Shown piece after piece: positions 1 to 6,632 of a DNA stretch of 6,785 bases. A program made the position numbers and the translations under genes. The notes under the pieces were generated by a model. That model made no database searches and had not been told where the DNA came from. It saw nothing but the letters and a program-made list of their open reading frames with translations. How positions within the stretch are numbered: the first letter of the stretch is position 1; each line of letters opens with the position of its first letter. The DNA comes from an uncultured Nitrospinaceae bacterium (GTDB lineage Bacteria > Nitrospinota > Nitrospinia > Nitrospinales > VA-1): assembly GCA_905182935.1 (NCBI GenBank), contig CAJJDL010000195.1, positions 1 through 6,785 of the forward strand. Reading direction: 5' to 3'.

Positions 1-83
1 GATGTATTTGACCCGATGAATTGTGACTAAAATTCCACAGCATCACTTAATCAGTTTAAAAATAGTCAATGGAATCTATATTT

Positions 84-1094
84 TTAATTCTCATTTTTTA
101 AGACCAACCGGTAACGTGCTTTCCCTGACCTCAGTTTTTCCATCGCATCATTGACCTTATCCATAGGGTAAGTTTCTACCATCGGTTCTATCTGATGTCT
201 CGCAGAAAATTCCAGCATGACCGCCATTGAGTTCGGGCTTCCTAGTGGACTTGCTGAAATAGATTTCTGTCCAAACAATAAAGGAAATACAGGCACCGGT
301 ATAGGTTCCATGACCCCTCCAACAATATGAAGTCGGCCTTTAGGTCGGAGTGCATCGATATAAGCTGGCCAATCCAGTGGCACGTTAACCGTGGAGATTA
401 TGAAATCCAAAGACCCAGATATTTTTTTCAGAGAACCGGCATCTGATGAGTTGATAAAGTGATCAGCACCAAAACTTTTGGCTTCTTCTTCCTTATTTTC
501 ATTTGAAGAAAATGCAGTCACTTCACAGCCATATGCGTCTAAGAATTTTAACGCCATGTGACCTAATCCGCCAATTCCAATAACCCCTACACGGTTGGTA
601 GGCTTAACATCAAACTGAAGTATTGGATTAAAAACTGTAATACCGCCGCACATTAGTGGTCCCGCTGATTCCAAGTTAACTCCGTCAGGAATAGGAATTG
701 CCCAAGTTGCGTCGATACGTACACGGTCGGAAAATCCTCCGTGACGCCCAACAATAACTCCTTCAGAACTTCCACAAAGATTATGATCTCCACCAACGCA
801 CCATTCACAGTTCATACAAGAATTCGAAAACCAACCAACCCCCACTCGTTGCCCTACTTTCAAATGTTTTACTTGTTCCCCAATTGACTCTATATTTCCA
901 ATAACTTCATGCCCTGGGACTAAAGGAAACGTAGATAATCCCCAATCATTATTTAGCATGCTTAAATCAGAGTGGCAGATACCACAGGTTTCTACTTTTA
1001 CCTGCACTTCATTTCCTGCCAGTATCCCGGCTTCATATTCAAAAGGTTTAAGCTCTGTTTTGGCTTCTGAAGCAGCATATGCTTGGAATATCAT
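84..1094 (-). CDS. Zinc-dependent alcohol dehydrogenase, cinnamyl-alcohol-dehydrogenase (CAD) type
   Basis: This is a full-length (336 residues) medium-chain dehydrogenase that should interconvert alcohols and aldehydes in the cytosol using NAD(P)H. Visible features are the catalytic-zinc segment GICHSD (C40, H41), the GHE motif (H62, E63) and a third zinc ligand candidate, C149. The structural-zinc lobe has four cysteines at C93, C96, C99 and C107. The Rossmann glycine motif GIGGLG lies at residues 173-178. The region after the second Rossmann strand (AFSSNENK, about 194-201) resembles NADP-preferring CAD enzymes, so NADP(H) is the likelier cofactor. The ATG at 1094 follows a purine-rich ribosome site, AAGGTGGGAG, at 1101-1110. 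The gene is divergent from the tetR operon, and its substrate cannot be read from sequence. A role in detoxifying aldehydes or in processing a lipid-derived alcohol for the neighbouring operon is only a guess. Family assignment is secure; physiological role is unknown. Confidence 0.93.
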   Translation of the reverse strand: MIFQAYAASEAKTELKPFEYEAGILAGNEVQVKVETCGICHSDLSMLNNDWGLSTFPLVPGHEVIGNIESIGEQVKHLKVGQRVGVGWFSNSCMNCEWCVGGDHNLCGSSEGVIVGRHGGFSDRVRIDATWAIPIPDGVNLESAGPLMCGGITVFNPILQFDVKPTNRVGVIGIGGLGHMALKFLDAYGCEVTAFSSNENKEEEAKSFGADHFINSSDAGSLKKISGSLDFIISTVNVPLDWPAYIDALRPKGRLHIVGGVMEPIPVPVFPLLFGQKSISASPLGSPNSMAVMLEFSARHQIEPMVETYPMDKVNDAMEKLRSGKARYRLVLKNEN

Positions 1095-1184
1095 TCTTTT
1101 CTCCCACCTTAGTTGAGGAATCTTTTTTAACAGAGAAGATTAGTTGTTACCAGTTAATTTCAATAATTTCTATTTAATTATAAA

Positions 1185-1213
1185 CTTATAGGTTGAAATA
1201 AGCATAGTATCAA
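1185..1213 (-). promoter_or_regulatory. Candidate sigma-70-type promoter for the alcohol dehydrogenase
   Basis: Read on the minus strand, TTGATA (plus 1208-1213, 5 of 6 to TTGACA) is followed after 17 nt by TATAAG (plus 1185-1190, 5 of 6 to TATAAT). Transcription would start near 1178, giving a leader of about 84 nt. A perfect TATAAT on the same strand (plus 1177-1182) lacks a good -35 box and is an alternative. The region is AT-rich, so chance matches are possible. Confidence 0.5.
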
Positions 1214-1273
1214 GCCAGTTTTTAACATCTTATACTGTATTCATTTTATCTAAACTAAATTAATTTAAATATC

Positions 1274-1302
1274 TTGAGGAACAATTTATCTCATGCTATA
1301 AA
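1274..1302 (+). promoter_or_regulatory. Candidate sigma-70-type promoter for the tetR operon
   Basis: TTGAGG (1274-1279, 4 of 6 to TTGACA) and TATAAA (1297-1302, 5 of 6 to TATAAT) are separated by exactly 17 nt. The predicted start is near 1309, inside the left arm of the palindrome at 1307-1335, which is a natural place for repressor binding. The leader to the tetR ATG would be under 30 nt. This is sequence inference in AT-rich DNA. Confidence 0.5.
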
Positions 1303-1306
1303 ATAG

Positions 1307-1335
1307 TAAATATTTAATAAAATATTCAATATTTA
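1307..1335. promoter_or_regulatory. Imperfect 29-bp palindrome, candidate TetR operator
   Basis: The arms TAAATATT (1307-1314) and AATATTTA (1328-1335) are perfect complements, and 12 of 14 base pairs match about the centre at 1321. It begins next to the predicted transcription start and ends one base before the tetR ATG at 1337. TetR-family dimers commonly bind palindromes of about 15-30 bp that overlap their own promoter. The site is entirely A/T apart from one C, so composition alone could produce part of it. Confidence 0.4.
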
Positions 1336-1336
1336 G

Positions 1337-1954
1337 ATGAAAACAATTAAACCAGCCACAACCAATTCTTTAAAGGAAACTCAATTAAGTATTAGGCAAA
1401 GGATTCTTGAAAAGGCATTTTCTCGTTTTGGCCGCTATGGGTTTGGCAAAACCACTATGGCCGAAATAGCAAAAGATTGTGCAATGTCGCCGGGAAACCT
1501 TTACCGCTATTTTAAAAGCAAAAAGGATATTGGTGCGGATTGCGCCAAGCGAGCGATGTCACAAAAACTAGCACTGGTGAAAAAAATTATCGATAATGAA
1601 AACTTTAGCTCCATTCAAAAGCTGCACGCCTCGACCTTAGAAGTACTTAACTACATGCATTTTCAATTTTCAGATCAGGCTGAACTAATGGAACTGGTGG
1701 ACTTTATTTCACGTGAACGCTGGGACATTGTACAGGAGTATATGAAACAGGAAAGATTTCTAATTTCAGAAATCCTTACGCAAGGAAATAGATCCAGGGA
1801 CTTTAATATACGAAATGTACAGGAAACTTCAAAATGGATTCAAGCAGCTTTAATGAAGTTTTTCTCCCCAAGGTCTATGGATGCATTTACCTTGGAAGAG
1901 TTGAGAAAAGAAGCAGAGGGTGTAGTCAATACATTAATTAGAGGCCTGAAATAG
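1337..1954 (+). CDS. TetR/AcrR-family transcriptional regulator
   Basis: This 205-residue protein has the usual TetR length. The N-terminal DNA-binding domain spans about residues 19-65. Helix 1 begins near R20, a GFGKTTMAEIAKDCAMS stretch (35-51) forms helix 2, the turn and the start of the recognition region, and GNLYRYFKSKKDI (53-65) is the classic recognition-helix and helix-4 signature. The remaining 140 residues are helical and variable, as expected for a ligand-binding and dimerisation domain, so the effector cannot be named. The lysine- and threonine-rich first 15 residues form a flexible arm. The ATG at 1337 is the only credible start before the DNA-binding domain, although no clear Shine-Dalgarno precedes it and the leader is nearly all A/T. 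It is first in the operon, 60 nt before the CDGSH gene, so it most likely represses its own operon until a substrate-like hydrophobic ligand binds. That role is inferred from family and position. Confidence 0.92.
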   Translation: MKTIKPATTNSLKETQLSIRQRILEKAFSRFGRYGFGKTTMAEIAKDCAMSPGNLYRYFKSKKDIGADCAKRAMSQKLALVKKIIDNENFSSIQKLHASTLEVLNYMHFQFSDQAELMELVDFISRERWDIVQEYMKQERFLISEILTQGNRSRDFNIRNVQETSKWIQAALMKFFSPRSMDAFTLEELRKEAEGVVNTLIRGLK

Positions 1955-2014
1955 AGTAACTTTTAAACGAAAAATTAACTATAAAATCACCTATTAATCT
2001 GAGGAGTAACGACT

Positions 2015-2245
2015 ATGGCTTACGAAAATAACCCTAATTACATTGATGAAACACCTGGTATAAAAACTTACTGTACCTGTGGGGAATCATCCAAAAAGCC
2101 TTACTGCGATGGTTCCCATGGGAAGCTTGGCACAGAAAAACTACCTAAAGAATTTGTGGTAACTGAAGCTAAAAAAATGGCTATTTGTGATTGCGGTCAA
2201 TCCAGCAAACTTCCATTTTGTGATGGGACTCACACAAAACTATGA
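2015..2245 (+). CDS. Small CDGSH-type iron-sulfur protein with two cluster motifs
   Basis: This 76-residue cytosolic protein has no signal peptide or membrane segment. It has two copies of the CDGSH motif (C-x-C-x2-S-x3-P-x-C-D-G-S/T-H). The first has C20, C22, C31 and H35; the second has C58, C60, C69 and H73. Each 3Cys-1His set should bind one redox-active, pH-sensitive [2Fe-2S] cluster. Two motifs in one short chain match the CISD3-like (type 2) arrangement, in which a monomer folds like the two-chain mitoNEET dimer. All eight ligands are present. The ATG follows a strong GAGGAG ribosome site at 2001-2006 with 8-nt spacing. The stop codon overlaps the next gene's start (ATGA at 2242-2245), so the transporter is probably translated by coupling. 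Bacterial CDGSH proteins are poorly characterised; electron transfer, cluster donation or redox sensing are all possible. A direct role with the transporter is inferred only from gene arrangement. Confidence 0.92.
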   Translation: MAYENNPNYIDETPGIKTYCTCGESSKKPYCDGSHGKLGTEKLPKEFVVTEAKKMAICDCGQSSKLPFCDGTHTKL

Positions 2246-4539
2246 ATACAGACTTTAAAAATGAATTTGGAGATTGGGTGATTCGCTTTCGTTGGTGGAT
2301 CATTCTATTTACAATTACACTTGTATTTGCAGCTGCATCTGGGGCACGCTTTCTAAGTTTTTCTACTGACTATCGTGTGTTTTTCAGCAAAGATAATCCT
2401 CAACTGGTTGCCTTTGAAACATTACAAAATACCTATACCAAAAACGACAACATAATGTTTGCTGTTGAACCCAAGGACGGCAAGGTATTTACGCGAAAAA
2501 CGTTAGCTATTATAGAAGAAATTACTCAAGCTTCCTGGCAAATCCCCTATTCTATTCGAGTCGATTCTATAACAAATTTTCAACACACATGGTCCAACCT
2601 AGATGATTTAGTGGTTCAGAATTTAGTAGAAAACAGTCTCAACTTTACAGACATACAATTACAAAAAGTCCAAACTATAGCCTTGTCTGAACCTCTTCTG
2701 CTGAATCGGCTAATAACTCCGAGTACAAATATCACCGGTATCAACATAACCATCAACCGACCTGAAAAATCCATTACCGAGACTCCAGAGGTAGTAGCAT
2801 TTGCACGTAATATGAAAAACCAATTTCAGAAAAAATATCCAGAGATTAATATATATTTGACCGGAGTAGTCTTCATGGATAACGCCTTTAATGAGGCGGG
2901 TGAAGGAGACATGAAATCTCTTGTTCCATTCATGTACGGCATTGTGCTTATCGTAATGGCTCTCAGTCTACGCACTTTTTGGGGAACGTTGACAACTGTT
3001 TTAATCATGGCTTTTTCTATTCTCACCGGAATGGGAACTGCTGGATGGTCAGGTATTTCATTAACTCCCATTTCAGCCAACGCACCGACTATCATTCTAA
3101 CCCTTGCAGTGGCAGACAGTATTCATATCCTGGTCACGCTTTTTTATGAGATGCGGCATGGTAAGCCTAAGTATGAAGCAATCAGAGAATCATTGCGCGT
3201 AAACCACCAGCCGGTTTTTATCACTAGTCTTACAACAGCAATCGGTTTTCTCAGTCTTAACTTCAGTGATTCACCTCCATTCCAAGACCTCGGAAATATA
3301 GTGGCAGTCGGGGTAATGGCTGCTTATGTTTATTCTGTACTTTTTTTACCTGCGATGATGGCCATTTTACCCTTGCGTGTAAAAACCGTCGCATCTTCAG
3401 ATAATATCATTATTGATTCGCTTGGTGATTGGGTTATTCGGAATCGAAATTTACTTTTTTGGAGTATGATAATAGTCATAGCCTTCCTTTCTATTCAAAT
3501 CCCTAAAAATGTTATCGATGAAAAATTTAACGAATACTTTGACACCCGCTACCAGTTTAGGATCGACAACGATTATGTAGAAGAGCATTTAACTGGGTTT
3601 GAATCTATCGAGTATTCCCTTAGGGCTGGAGAATCAGGGGGGATAAGTAATCCAGAATACCTTAATAATCTCGAAAAGTTTGCAACCTGGTATCGCCAGC
3701 AGCCAGGAGTCATATATGTCTCCACTTTGACAGATACTATGAAGCGGTTAAATAAAAACATGCACGGGGATGATCAATCTTATTATCGCCTACCTGATGA
3801 ACGTGACCTATCTGCCCAATATCTATTGTTATACGAATTATCATTACCTTTTGGACTGGATTTAAATAACCAGATCAATATCGATAAGTCATCCACTCGG
3901 TTAACCGTCATACTTGAAAGTATTTCAACTCAGGATGCGCTGGCTCTTGAAAATTCTGCACAGGAATGGCTGAAAAAAAATGCCCCGCCTGAGATGGCTT
4001 CGCATGGTGCAAGTCCTTTAATAATGTTTTCGCATATCGCGATGCGTAACATAGACAGCATGATGGTAGGCACCTTTTTCGCATTACTATTAACATCAGC
4101 CATTTTAGTTGCCGTACTGAGAAGTTTTAAACTCGGACTCATAAGTACTGTACCCAATCTGGTACCTATGGCTATGACTTTTGGAATATGGGGATGGGTA
4201 GTGGGAGAAATTGGCCTGGCCGTTTCTGTTGTAGCTCCTGTTGCATTAGGAATCATTGTCGATGACACCGTGCATTTTCTAAGCAAGTTTCGGAGAGCTC
4301 GGGTAGAGCTTGGAAAAACAACCGAAGAGGCTATAAGGTATTCGTTCCATACGGTCGGCACTGCATTAATTCTGACATCGATAGTTCTGGTATGCGGATT
4401 TTTAGTAATGACTTTATCCGGGTTTCGGATGAACGTCCAATTGGGCTTCATGACTACCATTGCGATTGTTTGTGCCTTATTAGCCGATTTCCTATTTTTG
4501 CCATCTTTATTAATGAAACTCGACCGAACTAAAACATAA
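2242..4539 (+). CDS. RND/MMPL-superfamily inner-membrane transporter (lipid or hydrophobe exporter type)
   Basis: This 765-residue inner-membrane protein has the RND two-half plan. TM1 is at about 18-38, followed by a periplasmic loop to about 226 and TM2-6 between about 229 and 376. TM7 is at about 404-420, followed by a second periplasmic loop to about 605 and TM8-12 from about 607 to the end. The halves are visibly repeated: GDWVIR occurs before TM1 (10-15) and TM7 (395-400), and TM4 and TM10 carry matching ADSIH (D292) and DDTVH (D674, D675) motifs. Acidic residues here are proton-relay candidates. At under 800 residues it is shorter than AcrB-type drug pumps and matches the MMPL/HpnN-like group that moves lipids and other hydrophobic molecules using the proton gradient. 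It overlaps the CDGSH gene by 4 nt without a good ribosome site, and it precedes the LolA-like gene by 18 nt. The substrate is unknown. Family is confident; the lipid role is inferred from family and neighbours. Confidence 0.92.
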   Translation: MNTDFKNEFGDWVIRFRWWIILFTITLVFAAASGARFLSFSTDYRVFFSKDNPQLVAFETLQNTYTKNDNIMFAVEPKDGKVFTRKTLAIIEEITQASWQIPYSIRVDSITNFQHTWSNLDDLVVQNLVENSLNFTDIQLQKVQTIALSEPLLLNRLITPSTNITGINITINRPEKSITETPEVVAFARNMKNQFQKKYPEINIYLTGVVFMDNAFNEAGEGDMKSLVPFMYGIVLIVMALSLRTFWGTLTTVLIMAFSILTGMGTAGWSGISLTPISANAPTIILTLAVADSIHILVTLFYEMRHGKPKYEAIRESLRVNHQPVFITSLTTAIGFLSLNFSDSPPFQDLGNIVAVGVMAAYVYSVLFLPAMMAILPLRVKTVASSDNIIIDSLGDWVIRNRNLLFWSMIIVIAFLSIQIPKNVIDEKFNEYFDTRYQFRIDNDYVEEHLTGFESIEYSLRAGESGGISNPEYLNNLEKFATWYRQQPGVIYVSTLTDTMKRLNKNMHGDDQSYYRLPDERDLSAQYLLLYELSLPFGLDLNNQINIDKSSTRLTVILESISTQDALALENSAQEWLKKNAPPEMASHGASPLIMFSHIAMRNIDSMMVGTFFALLLTSAILVAVLRSFKLGLISTVPNLVPMAMTFGIWGWVVGEIGLAVSVVAPVALGIIVDDTVHFLSKFRRARVELGKTTEEAIRYSFHTVGTALILTSIVLVCGFLVMTLSGFRMNVQLGFMTTIAIVCALLADFLFLPSLLMKLDRTKT

Positions 4540-4545
4540 CCGAAT

Positions 4546-4550
4546 GGAGG
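4546..4550 (+). promoter_or_regulatory. Strong ribosome binding site for the LolA-like gene
   Basis: GGAGG lies 7 nt before the ATG at 4558 and supports this start. The strong site gives the periplasmic carrier its own initiation signal, unlike the transporter before it and the beta-barrel after it, both of which seem to rely on coupling. Confidence 0.8.
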
Positions 4551-4557
4551 AACCTTA

Positions 4558-5349
4558 ATGAAGCTAATAGTTATAATATCCACTTTATTATCGTTAATTA
4601 TTTTTAATCCCAACTCAGGATTTTCTGAATCGTCTGAAGAAAAAGGACTTGCCATCGCCCAAGAGGATGACAAGCGAGATAACGGGTTTAATGACTTTAC
4701 TGCTAGCATGATAATGATATTGAAGAACCGTCAAGGGGAGGAAAGTTTACGGTACATCAAAAATAAAACTCTGGAAGTCGAAAATGATGGTGATAAATCT
4801 CTTTCAATTTTTGAACGGCCTCGCGATGTAAAAGGTACTGCACTCCTCAATTTCACCCATAAAACCGGCACTGATGACCAATGGCTATATTTACCTGCCT
4901 TAAAACGTGTCAAGCGAATCAGTTATGCCAATAAGTCAGGTTCGTTTATGGGTAGCGAATTTGCGTTTGAAGACATCACAAGCCAAGAAGTGGAAAAATA
5001 TACCTATAAATGGGTCCGCGATGAAGAGTATCAGAGTGAAAAGTGCTTTGTATTTGAGCGATATCCTGCTTATAAAAATTCAGGATATACCCGGCAAGTT
5101 GTATGGCTGGACAAAAAAAATTATAAAGTCCTCCAAATTGAGTTTTATGACAGGAAAAATACATCACTAAAAACATTGACTCAATCTAATTTTAAACAAT
5201 ACCTCGGAAAATTCTGGTACCCGGGAACCATGTATATGGAAAATCACCAAACAGGGAAAAGCACCCTAATTACCTGGGAGAATTATAAGTTCAATAATGG
5301 GTTAAGAGAAAACGATTTCAACAAAAACAGCTTAAAGCGCGCTCGCTAA
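4558..5349 (+). CDS. Periplasmic LolA-like protein (outer membrane lipoprotein-sorting protein family)
   Basis: This 263-residue exported protein begins with a Sec signal peptide: MK, then a hydrophobic core at 3-16, and probable cleavage after GFS near residue 23. There is no lipobox cysteine, so it should be soluble in the periplasm. The mature protein resembles the LolA-like family usually annotated as outer membrane lipoprotein-sorting protein. It starts with a DFTASM-type strand (46-51) and continues with the ERPRDVKGTALLNF block (86-99), the DDQWLYLPALKRVKRI block (106-121) and KSGSFMGSEFAFEDI (126-140). These blocks are typical of this family rather than of housekeeping LolA itself. 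LolA folds are half-barrels with a hydrophobic cavity that carry acyl chains across the periplasm. Coming directly after an RND/MMPL gene and before a beta-barrel gene, it is best read as the carrier or adaptor linking them. Cargo is unknown. True lipoprotein sorting is unlikely because no other lol genes are present. Confidence 0.88.
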   Translation: MKLIVIISTLLSLIIFNPNSGFSESSEEKGLAIAQEDDKRDNGFNDFTASMIMILKNRQGEESLRYIKNKTLEVENDGDKSLSIFERPRDVKGTALLNFTHKTGTDDQWLYLPALKRVKRISYANKSGSFMGSEFAFEDITSQEVEKYTYKWVRDEEYQSEKCFVFERYPAYKNSGYTRQVVWLDKKNYKVLQIEFYDRKNTSLKTLTQSNFKQYLGKFWYPGTMYMENHQTGKSTLITWENYKFNNGLRENDFNKNSLKRAR

Positions 5350-5351
5350 TC

Positions 5352-6566
5352 ATGTCAGTTTTTACGTCAACTTTTAAAAATTTGCTATCAGGATCTATCA
5401 TTTTTTGGTCTTTTTTTACAACTTACGTTCTCCATGCACATGAGTTTTCCGGTTTTGTAGGAGCAGAGACACGGATATTCCCAAACAGAGCGCTTTACGC
5501 CGGTCAGGAAGATCATTCCTCTTCATTCGTAATCCAACCTGAGTATTATCATGAGTTTAAAAGTGGAAGCAGTTTTACATTTGTCCCTTTTTATAGGCTT
5601 GACAGCGCTGATAAGCAACGTACTCATTTTGACATCCGAGAGTTCAGCTTTCTCTGGCTTCAGAATAATTTTGAACTGAGGCTTGGAGTTAGAAAAGTTT
5701 TTTGGGGTACTACCGAAGTTTTACATTTAGTAGATATTATCAATCAAACCGATCTAGTTGAAAATCTTGACACTGAAGATAAATTAGGTCAACCCATGCT
5801 CAATATTTCATTTTCTCGAAATTGGGGGGTTTGGGATCTCTATTGGCTTCCTTATTTTCGTGAAAAAACATTTATTGGCACTGGTGGCAGACTGCGAAGT
5901 AAAGCCATTGTTGAAACAGATCTTACGCAATATGAAAGCTCTGCTAAAAAATGGCACAGTGACTGGGCTTTGCGTTATTCTCATTCCTTTGGAGATTGGG
6001 ATATTGGGCTCTCACAATTTATTGGTACTAGTCGTGACCCCTCTTTAATTGATGGAAAAAATTCAGAAGGCACTATCGTAAAAATTCCACTTTATGAACA
6101 AATAAAGCAAACTAGTTTAGACTTATCATTCGTGACAGGGCAGTGGCTATGGAAAGGGGAGTCTCTTTATCGAAGTGGCCAAGGCAATGATGATTATTTT
6201 GCCTGGACCGGAGGTTTTGAATATACATTTTCTAGAATATGGAATTCACAAATGAATTTAGGGCTAATAGGAGAGTGGATGTTTGACACCCGAGGTGATA
6301 ATTCCAGCACCCCCTTCGAAAATGATCTTGCAGGCGGACTTCGACTTTCTCTTAATGATGCTGCCAGCACGGAGGTTCTTTTTAGCTGGACACAAGACAT
6401 CAACAGTGAAGCTCGGTACCTATTCTTAGAAGCCAGGCGACGTCTTGGTGAACACATACTCTTGACAACTGAATTTCGAGCTTTCCTCAATCAGCCACCG
6501 GAAGATTTTCTGTTTGAACAACGAGCAGACGAAATCATGAACATTGAATTATCCTACTACTTTTAG
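5352..6566 (+). CDS. Outer-membrane beta-barrel protein (porin-like, DUF1302-like appearance)
   Basis: This 404-residue protein is predicted to sit in the outer membrane. It has a signal peptide with a long hydrophobic core (about 11-27) and probable cleavage after LHA at residue 29. It then shows alternating hydrophobic and polar strands rich in W, Y and F throughout, and ends in LSYYF with a terminal phenylalanine, the usual BAM recognition signal. A striking conserved-looking block at about 109-140 (LRLGVRKVFWG, then a histidine and VDIINQTDLVE) resembles the RxGxxxxxWG...NxxD pattern of DUF1302 and related porin-like families. I cannot place it in a named family with certainty. The ATG lies only 2 nt after the preceding TAA, with no clear Shine-Dalgarno, which implies translation coupled to the LolA-like gene. 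In this operon it may receive or export what the inner-membrane transporter and periplasmic carrier deliver. It could also be a general or substrate-specific channel. The reading frame is intact. Confidence 0.8.
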   Translation: MSVFTSTFKNLLSGSIIFWSFFTTYVLHAHEFSGFVGAETRIFPNRALYAGQEDHSSSFVIQPEYYHEFKSGSSFTFVPFYRLDSADKQRTHFDIREFSFLWLQNNFELRLGVRKVFWGTTEVLHLVDIINQTDLVENLDTEDKLGQPMLNISFSRNWGVWDLYWLPYFREKTFIGTGGRLRSKAIVETDLTQYESSAKKWHSDWALRYSHSFGDWDIGLSQFIGTSRDPSLIDGKNSEGTIVKIPLYEQIKQTSLDLSFVTGQWLWKGESLYRSGQGNDDYFAWTGGFEYTFSRIWNSQMNLGLIGEWMFDTRGDNSSTPFENDLAGGLRLSLNDAASTEVLFSWTQDINSEARYLFLEARRRLGEHILLTTEFRAFLNQPPEDFLFEQRADEIMNIELSYYF

Positions 6567-6582
6567 AACCAACTACAGAAAT

Positions 6583-6632
6583 CTATAATAACCAGACTTT
6601 TTTTAACTACTTTTTACCATTGGTTATCATAG
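6583..6632. repeat. AT-rich inverted repeat downstream of the operon, possible 3' stem-loop
   Basis: CTATAATAACCA (6583-6594) pairs with TGGTTATCATAG (6621-6632) in 11 of 12 positions around a 26-nt T-rich loop. It starts 17 nt after the beta-barrel stop codon. There is no T-tract after the right arm and little G/C in the stem, so it is not a textbook intrinsic terminator. It may mark the operon's 3' end or stabilise the transcript. The rest of 6567-6785 holds nothing I can assign. Confidence 0.35.

Noticed and set aside
56..87. Inverted repeat TTAAAAATA (56-64) and TATTTTTAA (79-87) at the dehydrogenase stop codon, as a terminator
   Set aside because: The 9-bp stem is entirely A/T, overlaps the stop codon, and is not followed by a T-tract in the direction of transcription. 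It is too weak to call.
1256..1267. Perfect 12-bp palindrome TAAATTAATTTA upstream of the tetR promoter, as a second operator
   Set aside because: It is pure A/T in very AT-rich DNA and shares no clear half-site arrangement with the 1307-1335 palindrome, so chance is the simpler explanation.
1957..1985. Internal promoter before the CDGSH gene (TATAAA at 1980-1985)
   Set aside because: The best hexamer 17 nt upstream, TAACTT, is a poor -35 box. The 60-nt gap is compatible with simple cotranscription from the tetR promoter.
2826..3095. An 89-codon minus-strand open frame inside the transporter
   Set aside because: It is antisense to the TM2-TM4 region, its composition mirrors the coding strand, and it has no domain features.
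3930..4709. A 259-codon open frame on the minus strand opposite the transporter
   Set aside because: It lies wholly antisense to the transporter and the start of the LolA-like gene, both of which have clear family features. Its translation shows no recognisable domain and no supported ribosome site.
4907..5170. An 87-codon plus-strand frame inside the LolA-like gene
   Set aside because: It is in another frame within a well-supported gene, is lysine- and serine-rich without motifs, and has no credible start signal.
6194..6490. A 98-codon minus-strand open frame opposite the beta-barrel
   Set aside because: It is antisense to a coherent barrel gene and its basic, serine-rich translation is typical of a shadow frame.
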